Source: Corynebacterium sp. HMSC08A12
GTDB lineage: Bacteria; Actinomycetota; Actinomycetes; Mycobacteriales; Mycobacteriaceae
DNA length: 64,000 bases
Assembly (NCBI RefSeq): GCF_001807485.1
Contig: NZ_KV789168.1
Span: forward strand, 1 to 64,000
Direction of reading: 5' to 3'
Below are positions 55,188-64,000 of the stretch, piece by piece. Each line of letters opens with the position of its first letter. Position 1 is the first letter of the stretch. The notes beneath the pieces were generated by a model that worked only from the letters and a program-made list of their open reading frames with translations, did not search any database and had not been told where the DNA came from. The translations under genes and the position numbers were made by a program.

Positions 55188-55687
55188 AGCTGCCTCAGAA
55201 AAGCTCCCCGCGCCCGCTGGTTCAGCTCCGGCAGGGGACCATCCTGCAGCTGCGGGGCCAACACTCCACCATTCTCTTCTGCGACCTCCACCTTGGAGAC
55301 CGCCAGCGCCTCATCGGCCATCTGCCGATCCGCTGGCTTCCACAGCTCCGCGCCCGGCTGGCCACCCTCACCCCACGCCTTGTAAGCCTTAATCGCTTCC
55401 GCGTCCGGCTTACGCACAACCTCCGCCTTTAGGCAGTGGTCCAGCTCCACCTCGTTCGCATCGTTGAACTCCTGCACCGCATCCTTCAACTCCGCCTCAT
55501 TCGCAGCCCACACCTGCACCACGAATTCCCCCTGCGGGCATTCCGGCGCGGCCAAGTCGTCCTGGTTATTCCGCGCCAGCGCCACCCACCCGGCCACTAG
55601 GAGCGCCACCACGATCACGGCCGCGAGCGCTGCCCAGACCCATCCGGCAACCCGATAGTTCTGCTTTCCGCTTGCGTGACGTGCCAC
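55184..55687 (-). CDS. Membrane-anchored extracytoplasmic protein of unknown function
   Basis: Protein of 167 residues with one N-terminal transmembrane helix (residues about 15-38: WVWAALAAVIVVALLVAGWV) after a basic cytoplasmic tip (MARHASGKQNYR). The outside part has two cysteines (APECPQGEF, LDHCLKAEVV), which may form one disulfide, and an AELKDAVQEFNDANEVELDH segment that is reminiscent of a solute-binding-protein strand-helix. No family recognised. Convergent with merR. Confidence 0.75.
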   Translation of the reverse strand: MARHASGKQNYRVAGWVWAALAAVIVVALLVAGWVALARNNQDDLAAPECPQGEFVVQVWAANEAELKDAVQEFNDANEVELDHCLKAEVVRKPDAEAIKAYKAWGEGGQPGAELWKPADRQMADEALAVSKVEVAEENGGVLAPQLQDGPLPELNQRARGAFLRQL

Positions 55688-55712
55688 GATTCTTCTTCCT
55701 CCCAGTAGTTTT

Positions 55713-56552
55713 CTACCCAGTGTAGGCCAGTAGCCGCTTGCGCAGCCCCTGTCCGCGCTCCATCAGCCCCTTTTGCCGGGCCACGTACTCCGCCCGTCCC
55801 GCCGGGGTCTCGATCCGCACCGGCTCGAAACCCCATTCGCACAGGTCATAGGGCGAAGCCTCCATGTCCAGCCGGCGCACGTCGCAGGCCAGCTCGAAGC
55901 AGTCCAGCCACAGCTCGCCGGGGATCAGCGGCCCCAGCTTCGTAGCCCACTTGTATAGATCCATGGTGGCGTGCAGGCAGCCCGGCTGCTCCATCTGGGG
56001 CTGCGAGTCGCGTGTTGGGGTGTGGGCGTTGCGGGGCGCGGCGGCGTCCGTAAAAAAGCGATAAGCGTCAAAGTGCGTGCACTTCAACTGCGACGCTTCC
56101 ACCACCTCGTCGGTACCGGCCGCGCCCAGCCGCAAAGGCTCGGGGTGGCGGGGCGCATCCTTGTAGACCATCGCCCACTCGTGCAACCCAAAGCAGCCGA
56201 GCACGGGCGGATGCCGGTACGTGGCGTCCAATAGCCGCGCGATATAGCGCACCGTCTTGCCTCGCGTGGCCATAAACCGTTCCGCATCGAGGGTCCACAC
56301 GTCGCCGCGGCGCACGTAGTGGTCCTTGTACTGCGGCAGGTCGCCGTCGCCATCCCACACCACACCCTTATTGACGCCCGGATGCCAGTGGCTCAGCTTC
56401 CCAGGGGTAGTGGGGTAGTAGGTGAACATGAAATCCCACACCGGGTGCCTTTCACCCTCCGCGCGGCGCCTGCGGTGCCCCTCGGTGAGGCGCTGCACGC
56501 GCTCCCGGTGGGCGGCTTGCCTATCGCGCCAGTTGTGCAGTACCTCAGTCAT
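55713..56552 (-). CDS. Conserved actinobacterial protein of unknown function
   Basis: Protein of 279 residues with many Trp, His and Tyr residues: HPVWDFMFTYYPTTPGKLSH, WHPGVNKGVVWDG, LHEWAMVYKDAPRHPEPLRL, CTHFDAYRFFTDAAAPRN and LDCFELACDVRRLDMEASPY. No signal or membrane helix. Several His-Asp clusters (CLHATMDLYKW) hint at a metal-binding enzyme, but no catalytic family is certain. Overlaps the CorC gene start by 8 nt, so probably in that operon. Confidence 0.75.
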   Translation of the reverse strand: MTEVLHNWRDRQAAHRERVQRLTEGHRRRRAEGERHPVWDFMFTYYPTTPGKLSHWHPGVNKGVVWDGDGDLPQYKDHYVRRGDVWTLDAERFMATRGKTVRYIARLLDATYRHPPVLGCFGLHEWAMVYKDAPRHPEPLRLGAAGTDEVVEASQLKCTHFDAYRFFTDAAAPRNAHTPTRDSQPQMEQPGCLHATMDLYKWATKLGPLIPGELWLDCFELACDVRRLDMEASPYDLCEWGFEPVRIETPAGRAEYVARQKGLMERGQGLRKRLLAYTG

Positions 56553-57588
56553 GGGTCCAGTCGCGGACGGTGCCGACGAGCTCCTCGATGATGTCCTCCA
56601 GCGTGATCATGCCGATGATCTGCCCATCCGCATCCACCACCGCGGCGATGTGGCTGGAGGTGCGGCGCATGTTGCGCATCGCTACGTCGAAGCTGGAACC
56701 GGTCTTGACCTCCAGCAGGGGGCGGATGTCCGTGGTATCCAGCTGGCCGTCGGGCTCCACCAGGTTGTCCAGCACGTCCTTGACGTGGACGTAGCCGATC
56801 CACTTGCCCTTGGTATCGGTGACGGGGAAGCGGGAGTAGCCCGTCTCCTGCACCGCCTTCTCCACGGCCGCGACCTTCATCCGTGGGCCATCCTGTCGGA
56901 TGCAGTGCACGTCGGCCGCGGGGATCAGCACCTCGTCCAGCGTGCGCCGCGAGGAGCTCAGTGCCTTGTCCAGGCGGTTGGCCTCCTCCGGGGCGATCAG
57001 CCCTTCGGAGCGGGAATCCTGGATCATGCTGGCCAGCTCGGCAGGGGAGACGGTGGAGTCCAGCTCGTCCTTCTGCTCCACGCCCATCAGCTTGAGCGTG
57101 TGGCGCGCGATCCAGTTCAGCAGCTGCATGATCGGGTTCGTGATTTTCACGAACAACAGGTGCAGTGGCACCACGAACGTCGCCACGGTTTCCGGGCCGG
57201 CCAGGGCGATGTTCTTCGGCACCATCTCACCCAGGATGATGTGCAGCATCGTCACTACCAGCAGGGCAATCGCAAAGCTCACCGGGTGCAGCATCTCCGG
57301 TGGCAGCCCCAGTGCCTCGAACGGCGCCTCGATGAGGTGCGCGATCGCGGGCTCGCCGACCTTACCCAGCAGCAGCGAGGCGATCGTAATGCCGAACTGC
57401 GCGCCCGCCAGCATGATCGACAGGTGCTCGCTGGCGTAAAGCACCCGCTTGGCGCGCTTGTTGCCCGCGGCGATCATGGAATCCAGGCGATCCCTGCGCG
57501 AGGAAATCAGCGCGAACTCCACCGCCACGAAGAAGGCGTTGAGCGCCAGCAGGAAGACGGCAAAGACGATGGCCCAAATGTCACTCAT
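56545..57588 (-). CDS. CNNM/CorC-family membrane protein (short)
   Basis: Protein of 347 residues. A DUF21 membrane domain with four helices (IWAIVFAVFLLALNAFFVAV, SLLLGKVGEPAIAHL, ILGEMVPKNIALAGPETV) is followed by two CBS domains (VHCIRQDGPRMKVAAVEKAV; TSFDVAMRNMRRTSSHIAAV with IIGMITLEDIIEELVG). The C-terminal CorC_HlyC transporter-associated domain is absent, unlike the upstream paralogue. It matches Rv1841c. Probably ion transport (Mg2+/Na+-type); the hemolysin name is historical. ATG overlaps the paralogue's stop. Confidence 0.9.
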   Translation of the reverse strand: MSDIWAIVFAVFLLALNAFFVAVEFALISSRRDRLDSMIAAGNKRAKRVLYASEHLSIMLAGAQFGITIASLLLGKVGEPAIAHLIEAPFEALGLPPEMLHPVSFAIALLVVTMLHIILGEMVPKNIALAGPETVATFVVPLHLLFVKITNPIMQLLNWIARHTLKLMGVEQKDELDSTVSPAELASMIQDSRSEGLIAPEEANRLDKALSSSRRTLDEVLIPAADVHCIRQDGPRMKVAAVEKAVQETGYSRFPVTDTKGKWIGYVHVKDVLDNLVEPDGQLDTTDIRPLLEVKTGSSFDVAMRNMRRTSSHIAAVVDADGQIIGMITLEDIIEELVGTVRDWTHD

Positions 57589-58958
57589 TAGTTTGCCTCC
57601 TCCTTGGTCAGCGGTTGCAGCAGCACCTTGTCCACGCGCCGGTTATCCATCTCCTTGACGGTGGCCCGCCAGCGTCCGGACATGCCCGTTTCGAAGCTCT
57701 CCATCATCTCGTTGTCGCCGACGGGCAGCAACACCTCGTCCCCCTCGGCGGGGATGCGCCCCAGCGTGGCCATGATCAACCCGCCGAGCGTATCGTAGTC
57801 GCCCTCTGGCGCGGTGTAGCCCACGGCGTCCGGCAGCTCGTCGGTGCGCACCAGGCCGGAAACCTCCCAGTGGGTGCCCGTCTTGCGGACTTCCTTGTCC
57901 TCTTCCACGTCGTCGTGCTCGTCCCACACCTCGCCGAGGATCTCCTCGACCACGTCCTCGATCGTCACGATTCCGGCGGTGCCGCCGTACTCGTCCACGA
58001 CCATCACCAGCTGCGAGCCCGCGGCCCGCACCTGATTCAGCACGTCATCGCCGCTCAAAGAATCCGGCACGGAGGGGACGTTCTTCATCAGCTTGTTCAA
58101 AGTGGTGGTGGGGCGCGAGTCGTGGGGGATGGTCAGTGCATCCTTCACGTGCACCACGCCCACGGTCTCGTCCAGGTCCCCACGGGTCACGGGGAAGCGC
58201 GAGTGCCCGGTTTCCAGCGCCAGCTCGATCAGATCCTGCGCGGTCTCCTCGACAGTCAGAGATTCGACGGTCGACCGGGGTGTCATCACATCCTCCGCTG
58301 AGGCGTCACTAAACCGCAGCGACAGATCCAGAATCCGCGCCTTAGACTCGGTGAACCCACCGCTGCCCGTCGAGTTTCTCACCAGCGCCGAGAGCTCCTC
58401 GGCCGATCGTGCGGACGCCAACTCGTCCGCCGGCTCAATGCCCAACCTCCGGACAACCGCGTTGGCCATGGAGTTCATCCCGTTGATGAACCACTTCAGC
58501 ACCACGTTGAAGGTCCACGCCGGGCGGATAGCGGTTCGCGCCACTTCGATGGGGTGGGTGATTGCCAGGTTCTTCGGCACCAGCTCGCCGAACACCATCG
58601 ACAGCACCGTCGCCACAATCAGCGACAGCACCAGGGCGATCGGCATGGCGGCGGCCTCGCTTAACCCCGCAGCTTCCAGCACTGGGTCGAAGAACTTCGC
58701 CAGGATCGGCTCCGCCAGATAACCCGTGGCCAGGGTGGTGATCGTAATGCCCAGCTGCGCGCCGGAAAGCAGAAAGGAGAGCTGCCCGTGCGCCTTTTGC
58801 ACCAGCTTCGCCGTACCGTCGCCCTTGGTGCGGGCGTGCTCGTCAATGGTGGAGCGTTCCAGCCCCGTCATCGCGAATTCCACAGCCACGAACAGGCCGG
58901 TAGCGGCCGTTAGCAGCACAAACAGGACTAGCCCGACTAGGGAAAGAACTATGTCCAC
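57588..58958 (-). CDS. CNNM/CorC/TlyC-family membrane protein with C-terminal domain
   Basis: Protein of 456 residues: DUF21 membrane domain (VLSLVGLVLFVLLTAATGLF, SFLLSGAQLGITITTLATGY, MVFGELVPKNLAITHPIEVA), two CBS domains (DVMTPRSTVESLTVEETAQD; VGVVHVKDALTIPHDS with VMVVDEYGGTAGIVTIEDVV) and the CorC_HlyC domain (VSGLVRTDELPDAVGYTAPE, DTLGGLIMATLGRIPAEGDE). It matches Rv1842c. Tandem paralogues such as this pair are typical in the group. Confidence 0.92.
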   Translation of the reverse strand: MDIVLSLVGLVLFVLLTAATGLFVAVEFAMTGLERSTIDEHARTKGDGTAKLVQKAHGQLSFLLSGAQLGITITTLATGYLAEPILAKFFDPVLEAAGLSEAAAMPIALVLSLIVATVLSMVFGELVPKNLAITHPIEVARTAIRPAWTFNVVLKWFINGMNSMANAVVRRLGIEPADELASARSAEELSALVRNSTGSGGFTESKARILDLSLRFSDASAEDVMTPRSTVESLTVEETAQDLIELALETGHSRFPVTRGDLDETVGVVHVKDALTIPHDSRPTTTLNKLMKNVPSVPDSLSGDDVLNQVRAAGSQLVMVVDEYGGTAGIVTIEDVVEEILGEVWDEHDDVEEDKEVRKTGTHWEVSGLVRTDELPDAVGYTAPEGDYDTLGGLIMATLGRIPAEGDEVLLPVGDNEMMESFETGMSGRWRATVKEMDNRRVDKVLLQPLTKEEAN

Positions 58959-58974
58959 TTGAGTATTCCGACTC

Positions 58975-60123
58975 CTAAATCTTTTTCAGCTCGGCGACCA
59001 ATTTGGCGCCCGGCAGCACGGTTGGGTGCACCCCGGCCTTGGCCATCATTTTCTCGGTGTCAGCTTGCTGGTCCGCGAAGGACAGCGTCACCACTGTGCC
59101 GCTTGCTCCGGCGCGGGCGGTGCGCCCGGCCCGGTGGACATACGCCTTGTGCTCGGCCGGAGGGTCGATGTGCACGACCAGCTCCACGTCCTTCACGTCG
59201 ATCCCGCGGGCGGCAATGTCGGTGGCCACCAGCACGGTATTCTTGCCTTCGGTAAAGCCATCCAACGCCGCTTGGCGGGTGTTCTGCCCCTTATTACCGT
59301 GAATCCCCACGGCGGGCACTCCCGCGCGCACCAGCTTCTTTACCTGCCGGTCTACGGCGTACTTGGTGCGCATGAACATTACAGTACGCTTCCGCAGCTT
59401 TCCAATGGCCACCACCAGCTCGTTGCGCTCCTCCCGGCTTTCCACCACGCCCAGCAGGTGGCGCATCGTGTCTACGCTGGCGGTGGCCTCGCCGGTGGAG
59501 TGCGTCACGGGTTCGCGCATGTACTTATCCACCAGCACCTGCACGTCGCCGTCCAGCGTGGCGGAAAACAGCAGGTGCTGCGCCTGCTTTGGCATGCGGT
59601 CCAGCAGCTTGGTCACCTGCGGCAGAAAGCCCATGTCGGCCATCTGGTCTGCTTCGTCGATGGCCACGACCTTCACGTCGGAAAAGTCCAACATGCCTTG
59701 CCCCAGCAAATCCAGGGCGCGCCCCGGCGTGGCCACCAGAATGTCCACCGGCCTGGCCAGCGCCGTAACGTTGCGCTGGATCTTCACCCCGCCGACGACC
59801 TCCAGCAGCCGCTGACCGGCCGCGTTCGCAATCGGATCCAGCCGCGAGCGCACCTGCGTCGCCAGCTCTCTGGTCGGTACCAGCACCACGCCACGCGGCT
59901 TTTTTGGTTTTGACGCCCCCCGCCTCAGCAGCTGAATCATCGGCAGCCCGAACGTGAATGTTTTGCCGGAACCTGTCGGTCCGCGGCCGAGAACATCCCG
60001 CCCCTCGACGGCCGCGGGGGTGGCGGCCGCCTGGATGGGGAAGGGCTTGGTTATTCCCTCGGCGGAAAGCTCCTTGGTGATGCAATCATCTAGCCCGAGC
60101 TTTCCGAACTCTGATCGGGACAA
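58975..60123 (-). CDS. DEAD-box RNA helicase (RhlE-like)
   Basis: Protein of 382 residues, a minimal helicase core with no long tail. Q-motif GITKPFPIQAAATPAAVEGR, motif I GRGPTGSGKTFTFGLPM, motif Ia PTRELATQV, motif II AIDEADQMADMG (DEAD), motif III FSATL, motif VI HRAGRTARAG. It unwinds RNA in ribosome assembly or mRNA decay. One extended lysine/arginine motif (GASKPKKPRGVVL) lies between I and Ia. 16 nt after the CorC gene start, divergent from nothing; gnd stop lies 1 nt upstream. Confidence 0.94.
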   Translation of the reverse strand: MSRSEFGKLGLDDCITKELSAEGITKPFPIQAAATPAAVEGRDVLGRGPTGSGKTFTFGLPMIQLLRRGASKPKKPRGVVLVPTRELATQVRSRLDPIANAAGQRLLEVVGGVKIQRNVTALARPVDILVATPGRALDLLGQGMLDFSDVKVVAIDEADQMADMGFLPQVTKLLDRMPKQAQHLLFSATLDGDVQVLVDKYMREPVTHSTGEATASVDTMRHLLGVVESREERNELVVAIGKLRKRTVMFMRTKYAVDRQVKKLVRAGVPAVGIHGNKGQNTRQAALDGFTEGKNTVLVATDIAARGIDVKDVELVVHIDPPAEHKAYVHRAGRTARAGASGTVVTLSFADQQADTEKMMAKAGVHPTVLPGAKLVAELKKI

Positions 60124-61569
60124 TTACGCTTCGACCTCACTACGATCCCCGGACCAGAGGGTGTGGAAAGAGCCCTCGCGGTCGGTACGGCGGTAGGTGT
60201 GGGCGCCGAAGTAGTCGCGCTGACCCTGAATCAGAGCCGCCGGCAGGCGCTCGGCGCGCAGCGAGTCGTAGTAGGACAGGGAAGAGGCGAACACCGGCAC
60301 CGGCTGGCCCAGCTGGGTAGCCAGGATGACCACGCGGCGCCAGGAGTCGATTAGGCCGCCCAGCTCACCCTTGAAGTACGGGTCCAGTAGCAGGGAGGGC
60401 AGCTCCGCGTTCGCGTCGTAGGCCTCGCGGATGCGGTTCAGGAACTTCGCGCGGATGATGCAGCCGCCACGCCAGATGGTGGCCAGGTCGCGGGGGTCCA
60501 CGCCCCACTTGTGCTCCTCGGAGCCAGCCTTGATCTCGTCGAAGCCCTGCGCGTATGCCACCAGCTTGGAGGCGTAGAGCGCGCGGCGGACGTCCTCGAT
60601 GAACTCTTCCTTCGGCACGTCCAGGGTGGACAGCTCGCCGCTAGGCAGGTTGCCGATGGTGGCGTCGCGCTGCTCGCGGGCGCCCGACAGCGCGCGGGCG
60701 AACACGGCCTCGCCGATGCCGGTGGTCGGGATGCCCAGGTCCAGGGCCGCCTTCACGGTCCAGCGGCCGGTGCCCTTCTGGCCCGCGGAGTCCACGATGA
60801 CGTCGATCAGCGGCTTGCCGGTCTTCTCATCGGTCTGGGAGAGCACCTCGGCGGTGATCTCGATCAGGTAGGAATCCAGGTCGCCCTCGTTCCACGTCTT
60901 GAACACCTCCGCGATCTCCGCCGGCTCCATGCCCGCGCCGTAGCGCAGCAGCTGGTAGGCCTCGCCGATAACCTGCATGTCGGCGTACTCGATGCCGTTG
61001 TGCACCATCTTCACGAAGTGTCCCGCGCCGTCGGGGCCGATGTGCGTCACACACGGGGTGCCGTCGACCTTCGCCGCCACGGATTCCAGCAGCGGCCCCA
61101 GGGCCTCCCAGGATTCCGCCGGGCCACCGGGCATAATCGCCGGGCCGTTCAGCGCGCCTTCCTCACCGCCGGAGATGCCGGCGCCGACAAAGTTCAGGCC
61201 GCGCTCGGACATCTCGGCCTCGCGGCGGATCGTGTCGGTGTACAGGGCATTACCGCCGTCGATGATGATGTCGCCTTCGTCCATTTCCGCGGCGAGCTGG
61301 GAAATAACGGCGTCAGTACCAGCACCTGCCTGCACCATGATCAGGGCGCGACGGGGCCGCTCCAGCGACTTAACGAAATCGGCGATCGTCTCCGAGGGAA
61401 CGAAGTTGCCGGTCTCGCCGAAGTCCTCCATGAACTTGTCGGTCTTCGCGGTGGTGCGGTTGTAGACGGCCACGGTGTGACCGTTGTTGGCAAAGTTCCG
61501 GGCGATGTTGGAGCCCATCACGGCCAGTCCAACAACACCAATCTGGGCGGTTCCTTCAGCAGTAGTCAT
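60124..61569 (-). CDS. gnd: 6-phosphogluconate dehydrogenase, decarboxylating
   Basis: Pentose phosphate pathway: 6-phosphogluconate plus NADP to ribulose-5-phosphate, CO2 and NADPH. 481 residues, normal length. Rossmann motif GVVGLAVMGSNIARNFANNG, NADP-phosphate-binding NRTT, substrate motif FVGAGISGGEEGALNGPAIM, catalytic lysine in GAGHFVKMVHNGIEYADMQV and the C-terminal YFGAHTYRRTDREGSFHTLW. Monocistronic or last gene of its unit, divergent from the thioesterase. Confidence 0.96.
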   Translation of the reverse strand: MTTAEGTAQIGVVGLAVMGSNIARNFANNGHTVAVYNRTTAKTDKFMEDFGETGNFVPSETIADFVKSLERPRRALIMVQAGAGTDAVISQLAAEMDEGDIIIDGGNALYTDTIRREAEMSERGLNFVGAGISGGEEGALNGPAIMPGGPAESWEALGPLLESVAAKVDGTPCVTHIGPDGAGHFVKMVHNGIEYADMQVIGEAYQLLRYGAGMEPAEIAEVFKTWNEGDLDSYLIEITAEVLSQTDEKTGKPLIDVIVDSAGQKGTGRWTVKAALDLGIPTTGIGEAVFARALSGAREQRDATIGNLPSGELSTLDVPKEEFIEDVRRALYASKLVAYAQGFDEIKAGSEEHKWGVDPRDLATIWRGGCIIRAKFLNRIREAYDANAELPSLLLDPYFKGELGGLIDSWRRVVILATQLGQPVPVFASSLSYYDSLRAERLPAALIQGQRDYFGAHTYRRTDREGSFHTLWSGDRSEVEA

Positions 61570-61600
61570 GGTTTTACATCTTACAGGGCGATGGGTTGGT

Positions 61601-61606
61601 TAGGCT
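61601..61606 (+). promoter_or_regulatory. -10 element of a likely leaderless promoter
   Basis: TAGGCT at 61601-61606 is followed by 7 nt and ATG 61614, with no Shine-Dalgarno sequence. The same TAGGCT hexamer occurs before pyrG. A leaderless mRNA is likely. Confidence 0.45.
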
Positions 61607-61613
61607 TAGGCGC

Positions 61614-62093
61614 ATGTCCAATATTTTCATTGAACTAAGTCGTGTTGCCACCGAGCGCGAACTCACCGAGCAGGAGATCGCCACCCTCAACGAACTACTG
61701 GCCAAGCACCCCACTCTCGACCGCACCCTCGGCGTGCAGTACCGCGCCGTCGGCCCGGACAAGATGCAGCTGGCCCTCGAGATCACCGAGGATCACCTGC
61801 AGCCCTGGGGCGTGACCAACGGCGGCGTGTACGCCAGCCTGGGGGAGACCGCCGGCTCCATGGCCAGCTTCGTCGCCGCGGGCGCCGGTCCGGCAGTCGT
61901 GGGCACCTCCAACCAGACGCACTTCCTGCGCCCGTCCGTCAAGGGCGACGTCATCGTCTCCACCGTCCAGGCGGAGCATGTCGGGCGCACCACGCACCTG
62001 TTCCGCGTGGAGCACAAGAACGAAAAAACCGGCAAGACCTGCGCCTTGACCTTCCTCAAGACGCAGGTAGTGCCGGATATGCCGAAGGCCTAG
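61614..62093 (+). CDS. Hotdog-fold thioesterase (PaaI type)
   Basis: Protein of 159 residues from ATG 61614 (MSNIFIELSRVATERELTEQ). The hotdog core has LALEITEDHLQPWGVTNGGV with the catalytic Asn-Gly-Gly and ASLGETAGSMASFVAAG. It hydrolyses acyl-CoA thioesters, substrate not known. A TTG at 61596 would add 6 residues. The last 4 nt overlap the ndh stop. Confidence 0.9.
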   Translation: MSNIFIELSRVATERELTEQEIATLNELLAKHPTLDRTLGVQYRAVGPDKMQLALEITEDHLQPWGVTNGGVYASLGETAGSMASFVAAGAGPAVVGTSNQTHFLRPSVKGDVIVSTVQAEHVGRTTHLFRVEHKNEKTGKTCALTFLKTQVVPDMPKA

Positions 62094-63505
62094 TCGGATA
62101 CTGCGCGGGTGTCGCGACCCTCGCCGAAGCGCAGGTTGTCGCGAACCTCGATGGAGCGGATGCCTTCCTTGTCCTCCAGGTCGCGCAGCTTGCGGATCGC
62201 GTTGCGCGCGTGCAGCTGCTGGCGGGTGGCCACCAGCTGCCAGCGGCGGCGGGACACGGAGTTCAGGCCCCAGCTGAAGGCCGCGACCGCACGGTTGCGG
62301 AAGCCCACCATGTACAGCAGGTGCAGCACCAGCCACATGACCCAGCCGAAGAAGCCGGAGACCTCGGCCTTGTTCATCTTCACGACCGCGTTGAAGCGGG
62401 AGACGATGGCCATGGAGCCCTTGTCGAAGTAGCTAAACGGAACGCGGCCTTCGGGGGCGGTGCCGTTGTTGACCTCATCCAGGATGGTGCTTGCCGCGTA
62501 CTGGCCGCCCTGCATCGCCACCTGAGCCACGCCCGGCAGACGGTCCTTGCTCATCATGTCGCCCACGATGAAGATGTTGCGGTGCTCGCCCAGGGTCAGG
62601 TCGTCGTTCACCGGCACGCGACCCGCGCGGTCGACCTCGATGCCAGCCTGCTCTGCCACGTGCTTGCCCAGCGGAGAAGCGGCAACACCAGCGGACCAGA
62701 TCTTGGCGTAGGAGGGCACGAAGTGCTCCTCCTCGGTCTTCATGTCCTTGTAGCGCACGCCTTCCTTGGACACGTCGGTGACCAGGGAGTTGAGGATGAC
62801 CTCCACGCCCAGGTCCTCCAGGCGGCGGGCAGCCTTGCGGCCCAGGCGCTTGCCGAACGGCGCCAGCACCTGCGAGCCACCGTCGATCAGCAGGATGCGG
62901 GTGTCCTCAGTGTCGATCTCGCGGAACTCGTCGCGCAGGGTGCGGTGGGACATCTCGGCCAGCTGGCCGGCCAGCTCCACGCCGGTCGGGCCGGCGCCGA
63001 CGACCACGAAGGTCAGCAGGCGCTCGCGGGCCTCCGGGTCGGTGGTGATCTCGGCGCGCTCGAAGGCGCCGGTCACACGGGCGCGGATCTCCAGCGCGTC
63101 GTCGACGGTCTTCATACCCGGCGCGAACTCTGCGAACTGCTCGTTGCCGAAGTAGGACTGGCCGGCGCCGGCCGCCAGGATCAGCGAGTCGTACTTCAGT
63201 ACGGCATCGGTGCCGCCCAGGTCGGCGGTGACGGTCTGCTCGTTGATGTCCACGTTGCGGACCTCGCCCTTGACCACGCGGACGTTGTTCTGGTCCGCCA
63301 GGATCTGGCGGATGGACGGGGCGATCTCGCCCTCGGAGAGGATGCCGGTCGCAACCTGGTAAAGCAGCGGCTGGAACAGGTGGTGGTTCGTCCGGTCGAC
63401 GATTGTGACCTGGACGTTCTCGTTTTTAAACTTTTTCGCCGCAAACAGTCCGCCGAAGCCCGCGCCGATGATTACGACGTGGTGGCGGTTTGATGTGCTG
63501 GTCAT
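62090..63505 (-). CDS. ndh: Type II NADH dehydrogenase
   Basis: Non-proton-pumping NADH:menaquinone oxidoreductase, 471 residues. FAD-binding GxGxxG in HHVVIIGAGFGGLFAAKK, second dinucleotide motif VVVGAGPTGVELAGQLAEMS, and the quinone-site region FQPLLYQVATGILSEGE and QVAMQGGQYAASTILDEV. A C-terminal amphipathic hydrophobic stretch (FFGWVMWLVLHLLYMVGFRN) anchors it to the membrane. Main entry of NADH electrons in corynebacteria, which lack complex I. Divergent from the next gene. Confidence 0.95.
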   Translation of the reverse strand: MTSTSNRHHVVIIGAGFGGLFAAKKFKNENVQVTIVDRTNHHLFQPLLYQVATGILSEGEIAPSIRQILADQNNVRVVKGEVRNVDINEQTVTADLGGTDAVLKYDSLILAAGAGQSYFGNEQFAEFAPGMKTVDDALEIRARVTGAFERAEITTDPEARERLLTFVVVGAGPTGVELAGQLAEMSHRTLRDEFREIDTEDTRILLIDGGSQVLAPFGKRLGRKAARRLEDLGVEVILNSLVTDVSKEGVRYKDMKTEEEHFVPSYAKIWSAGVAASPLGKHVAEQAGIEVDRAGRVPVNDDLTLGEHRNIFIVGDMMSKDRLPGVAQVAMQGGQYAASTILDEVNNGTAPEGRVPFSYFDKGSMAIVSRFNAVVKMNKAEVSGFFGWVMWLVLHLLYMVGFRNRAVAAFSWGLNSVSRRRWQLVATRQQLHARNAIRKLRDLEDKEGIRSIEVRDNLRFGEGRDTRAVSD

Positions 63506-63684
63506 CTAGTTGCTTCTCCTCAATGATGGTTGTAATCCGGCACCATCTTAATTGTTTCAGGCGTGCGCTTCACACCGAGATCCCCCGGATCTGAAAAATT
63601 CGGGCGCTTTCGGTTGCGCCTAGGAAGCCAAAAGTTGTTTTCCTAGTAACTTCGGGGGGAGTTACAGCGCAAAAGGAAGGCATG

Positions 63685-64000
63685 ATGACGTCTCCGTACA
63701 TCGACGAGGAACGCTGGCCGCGCCTGGTTGCCGCCCCGCAATCTCGTTTTATGGGCCGCCGGGCCGAGGCCGTCACCACGCGCATGGAAGCGCTACTTTC
63801 TTCTCACGGAATTGCTTTGAACGCCGGCTCGGTGCCGCACATGGTCGTTCGGGACGGCCAGGTGATCGATCGGGTAGTCGCCGAGGGCTGGTTGGGCTTG
63901 GCGGAAGGCTACATGGCCGGGGAGTGGTCCGCCGAACCGCTCCCGGAGGTTCTTGGAGCCTTGATGGATCAGCCCTTCGAGGGGAAGTTCGGGGAGTTTT
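63685..64000 (+). CDS. Cyclopropane-fatty-acid synthase-type methyltransferase (partial)
   Basis: The start is ATG 63685 or the adjacent ATG 63682. AGGAAGG (63674-63680) favours 63685 by spacing. About 105 residues are seen before the window ends. AEGWLGLAEGYMAGEWSAEP matches the N-terminal signature of CFA/mycolic-acid cyclopropane synthases (the xGxGESYMxGxW region), and LMDQPFEGKF follows. The SAM-binding domain lies outside the window, so the class of lipid substrate cannot be judged. Confidence 0.75.
   Translation, partial: MTSPYIDEERWPRLVAAPQSRFMGRRAEAVTTRMEALLSSHGIALNAGSVPHMVVRDGQVIDRVVAEGWLGLAEGYMAGEWSAEPLPEVLGALMDQPFEGKFGEF

Overview
The window is a high-GC actinobacterial chromosome segment, almost certainly Corynebacterium. 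The gene order TPR protein, HAD phosphatase, 58-aa protein, tlyA, nadK, recN, steA, steB, pyrG, Nudix, xerD, parA, scpA, scpB, rluB, cmk and der is the conserved Mycobacterium/Corynebacterium block (the Rv1691-Rv1713 order in M. tuberculosis). Farther right, secA2, odhI/garA, two MerR genes, two CorC-type membrane proteins, gnd and ndh follow the Rv1821-Rv1854 order. An OdhI with the ETTSVF phospho-motif, a GapB-type GAPDH and FtsR are corynebacterial traits. The species is not resolved; the lipophilic C. jeikeium/urealyticum group is a guess.

Layout. 1-19.9 kb: housekeeping genes for rRNA modification, NAD phosphorylation, DNA repair, envelope and septum control, CTP synthesis and chromosome segregation. 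An AT-rich two-gene exported-protein cassette interrupts it between recN and steA, and it ends in a fused cmk-der gene. 19.9-35.3 kb: metabolic and transport genes (PAQR protein, fhs, gapB, AspT-type transporter, ABC-class ATPase, secreted GDPD, a NarL-type two-component system with its ABC exporter, a GT87 mannosyltransferase and a CPA2 antiporter). This part also holds a 30-aa amphipathic peptide gene with its own terminator. 35.4-36.3 kb: a decayed YefM/YoeB toxin-antitoxin remnant and an HTH gene preceded by two palindromes.

36.5-48.9 kb: a type I restriction-modification locus. hsdS and hsdR look intact, but hsdM is cut just before its SAM-binding motif by about 6.1 kb of mosaic DNA. That insert holds a small peptide gene, a possible immunity-like gene, the C-terminus of a sortase-anchored protein (LARTG), a membrane protein, a 5'-truncated short-chain fatty acid transporter, a proteobacterial-looking Rhs core fragment, an ankyrin-repeat gene and an AT-rich Imm11-like gene. 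No transposase or integrase is visible in it.

48.9-64 kb: tRNA-Pro(GGG), rraA, an alpha/beta hydrolase, secA2, the odhI-ftsR-BFN-merR cluster, several membrane or unknown genes, two CorC/TlyC proteins, a DEAD-box helicase, gnd, a thioesterase, ndh, and the start of a cyclopropane-synthase-type methyltransferase cut by the window edge.

The main novelty candidates are the split hsdM with its polymorphic-toxin debris, the Cmk-Der fusion, the small amphipathic peptide gene, the lipoprotein plus Pro/Ala-rich protein cassette, and the paired GTCAAC/GTTGAC operator in front of the HTH gene.
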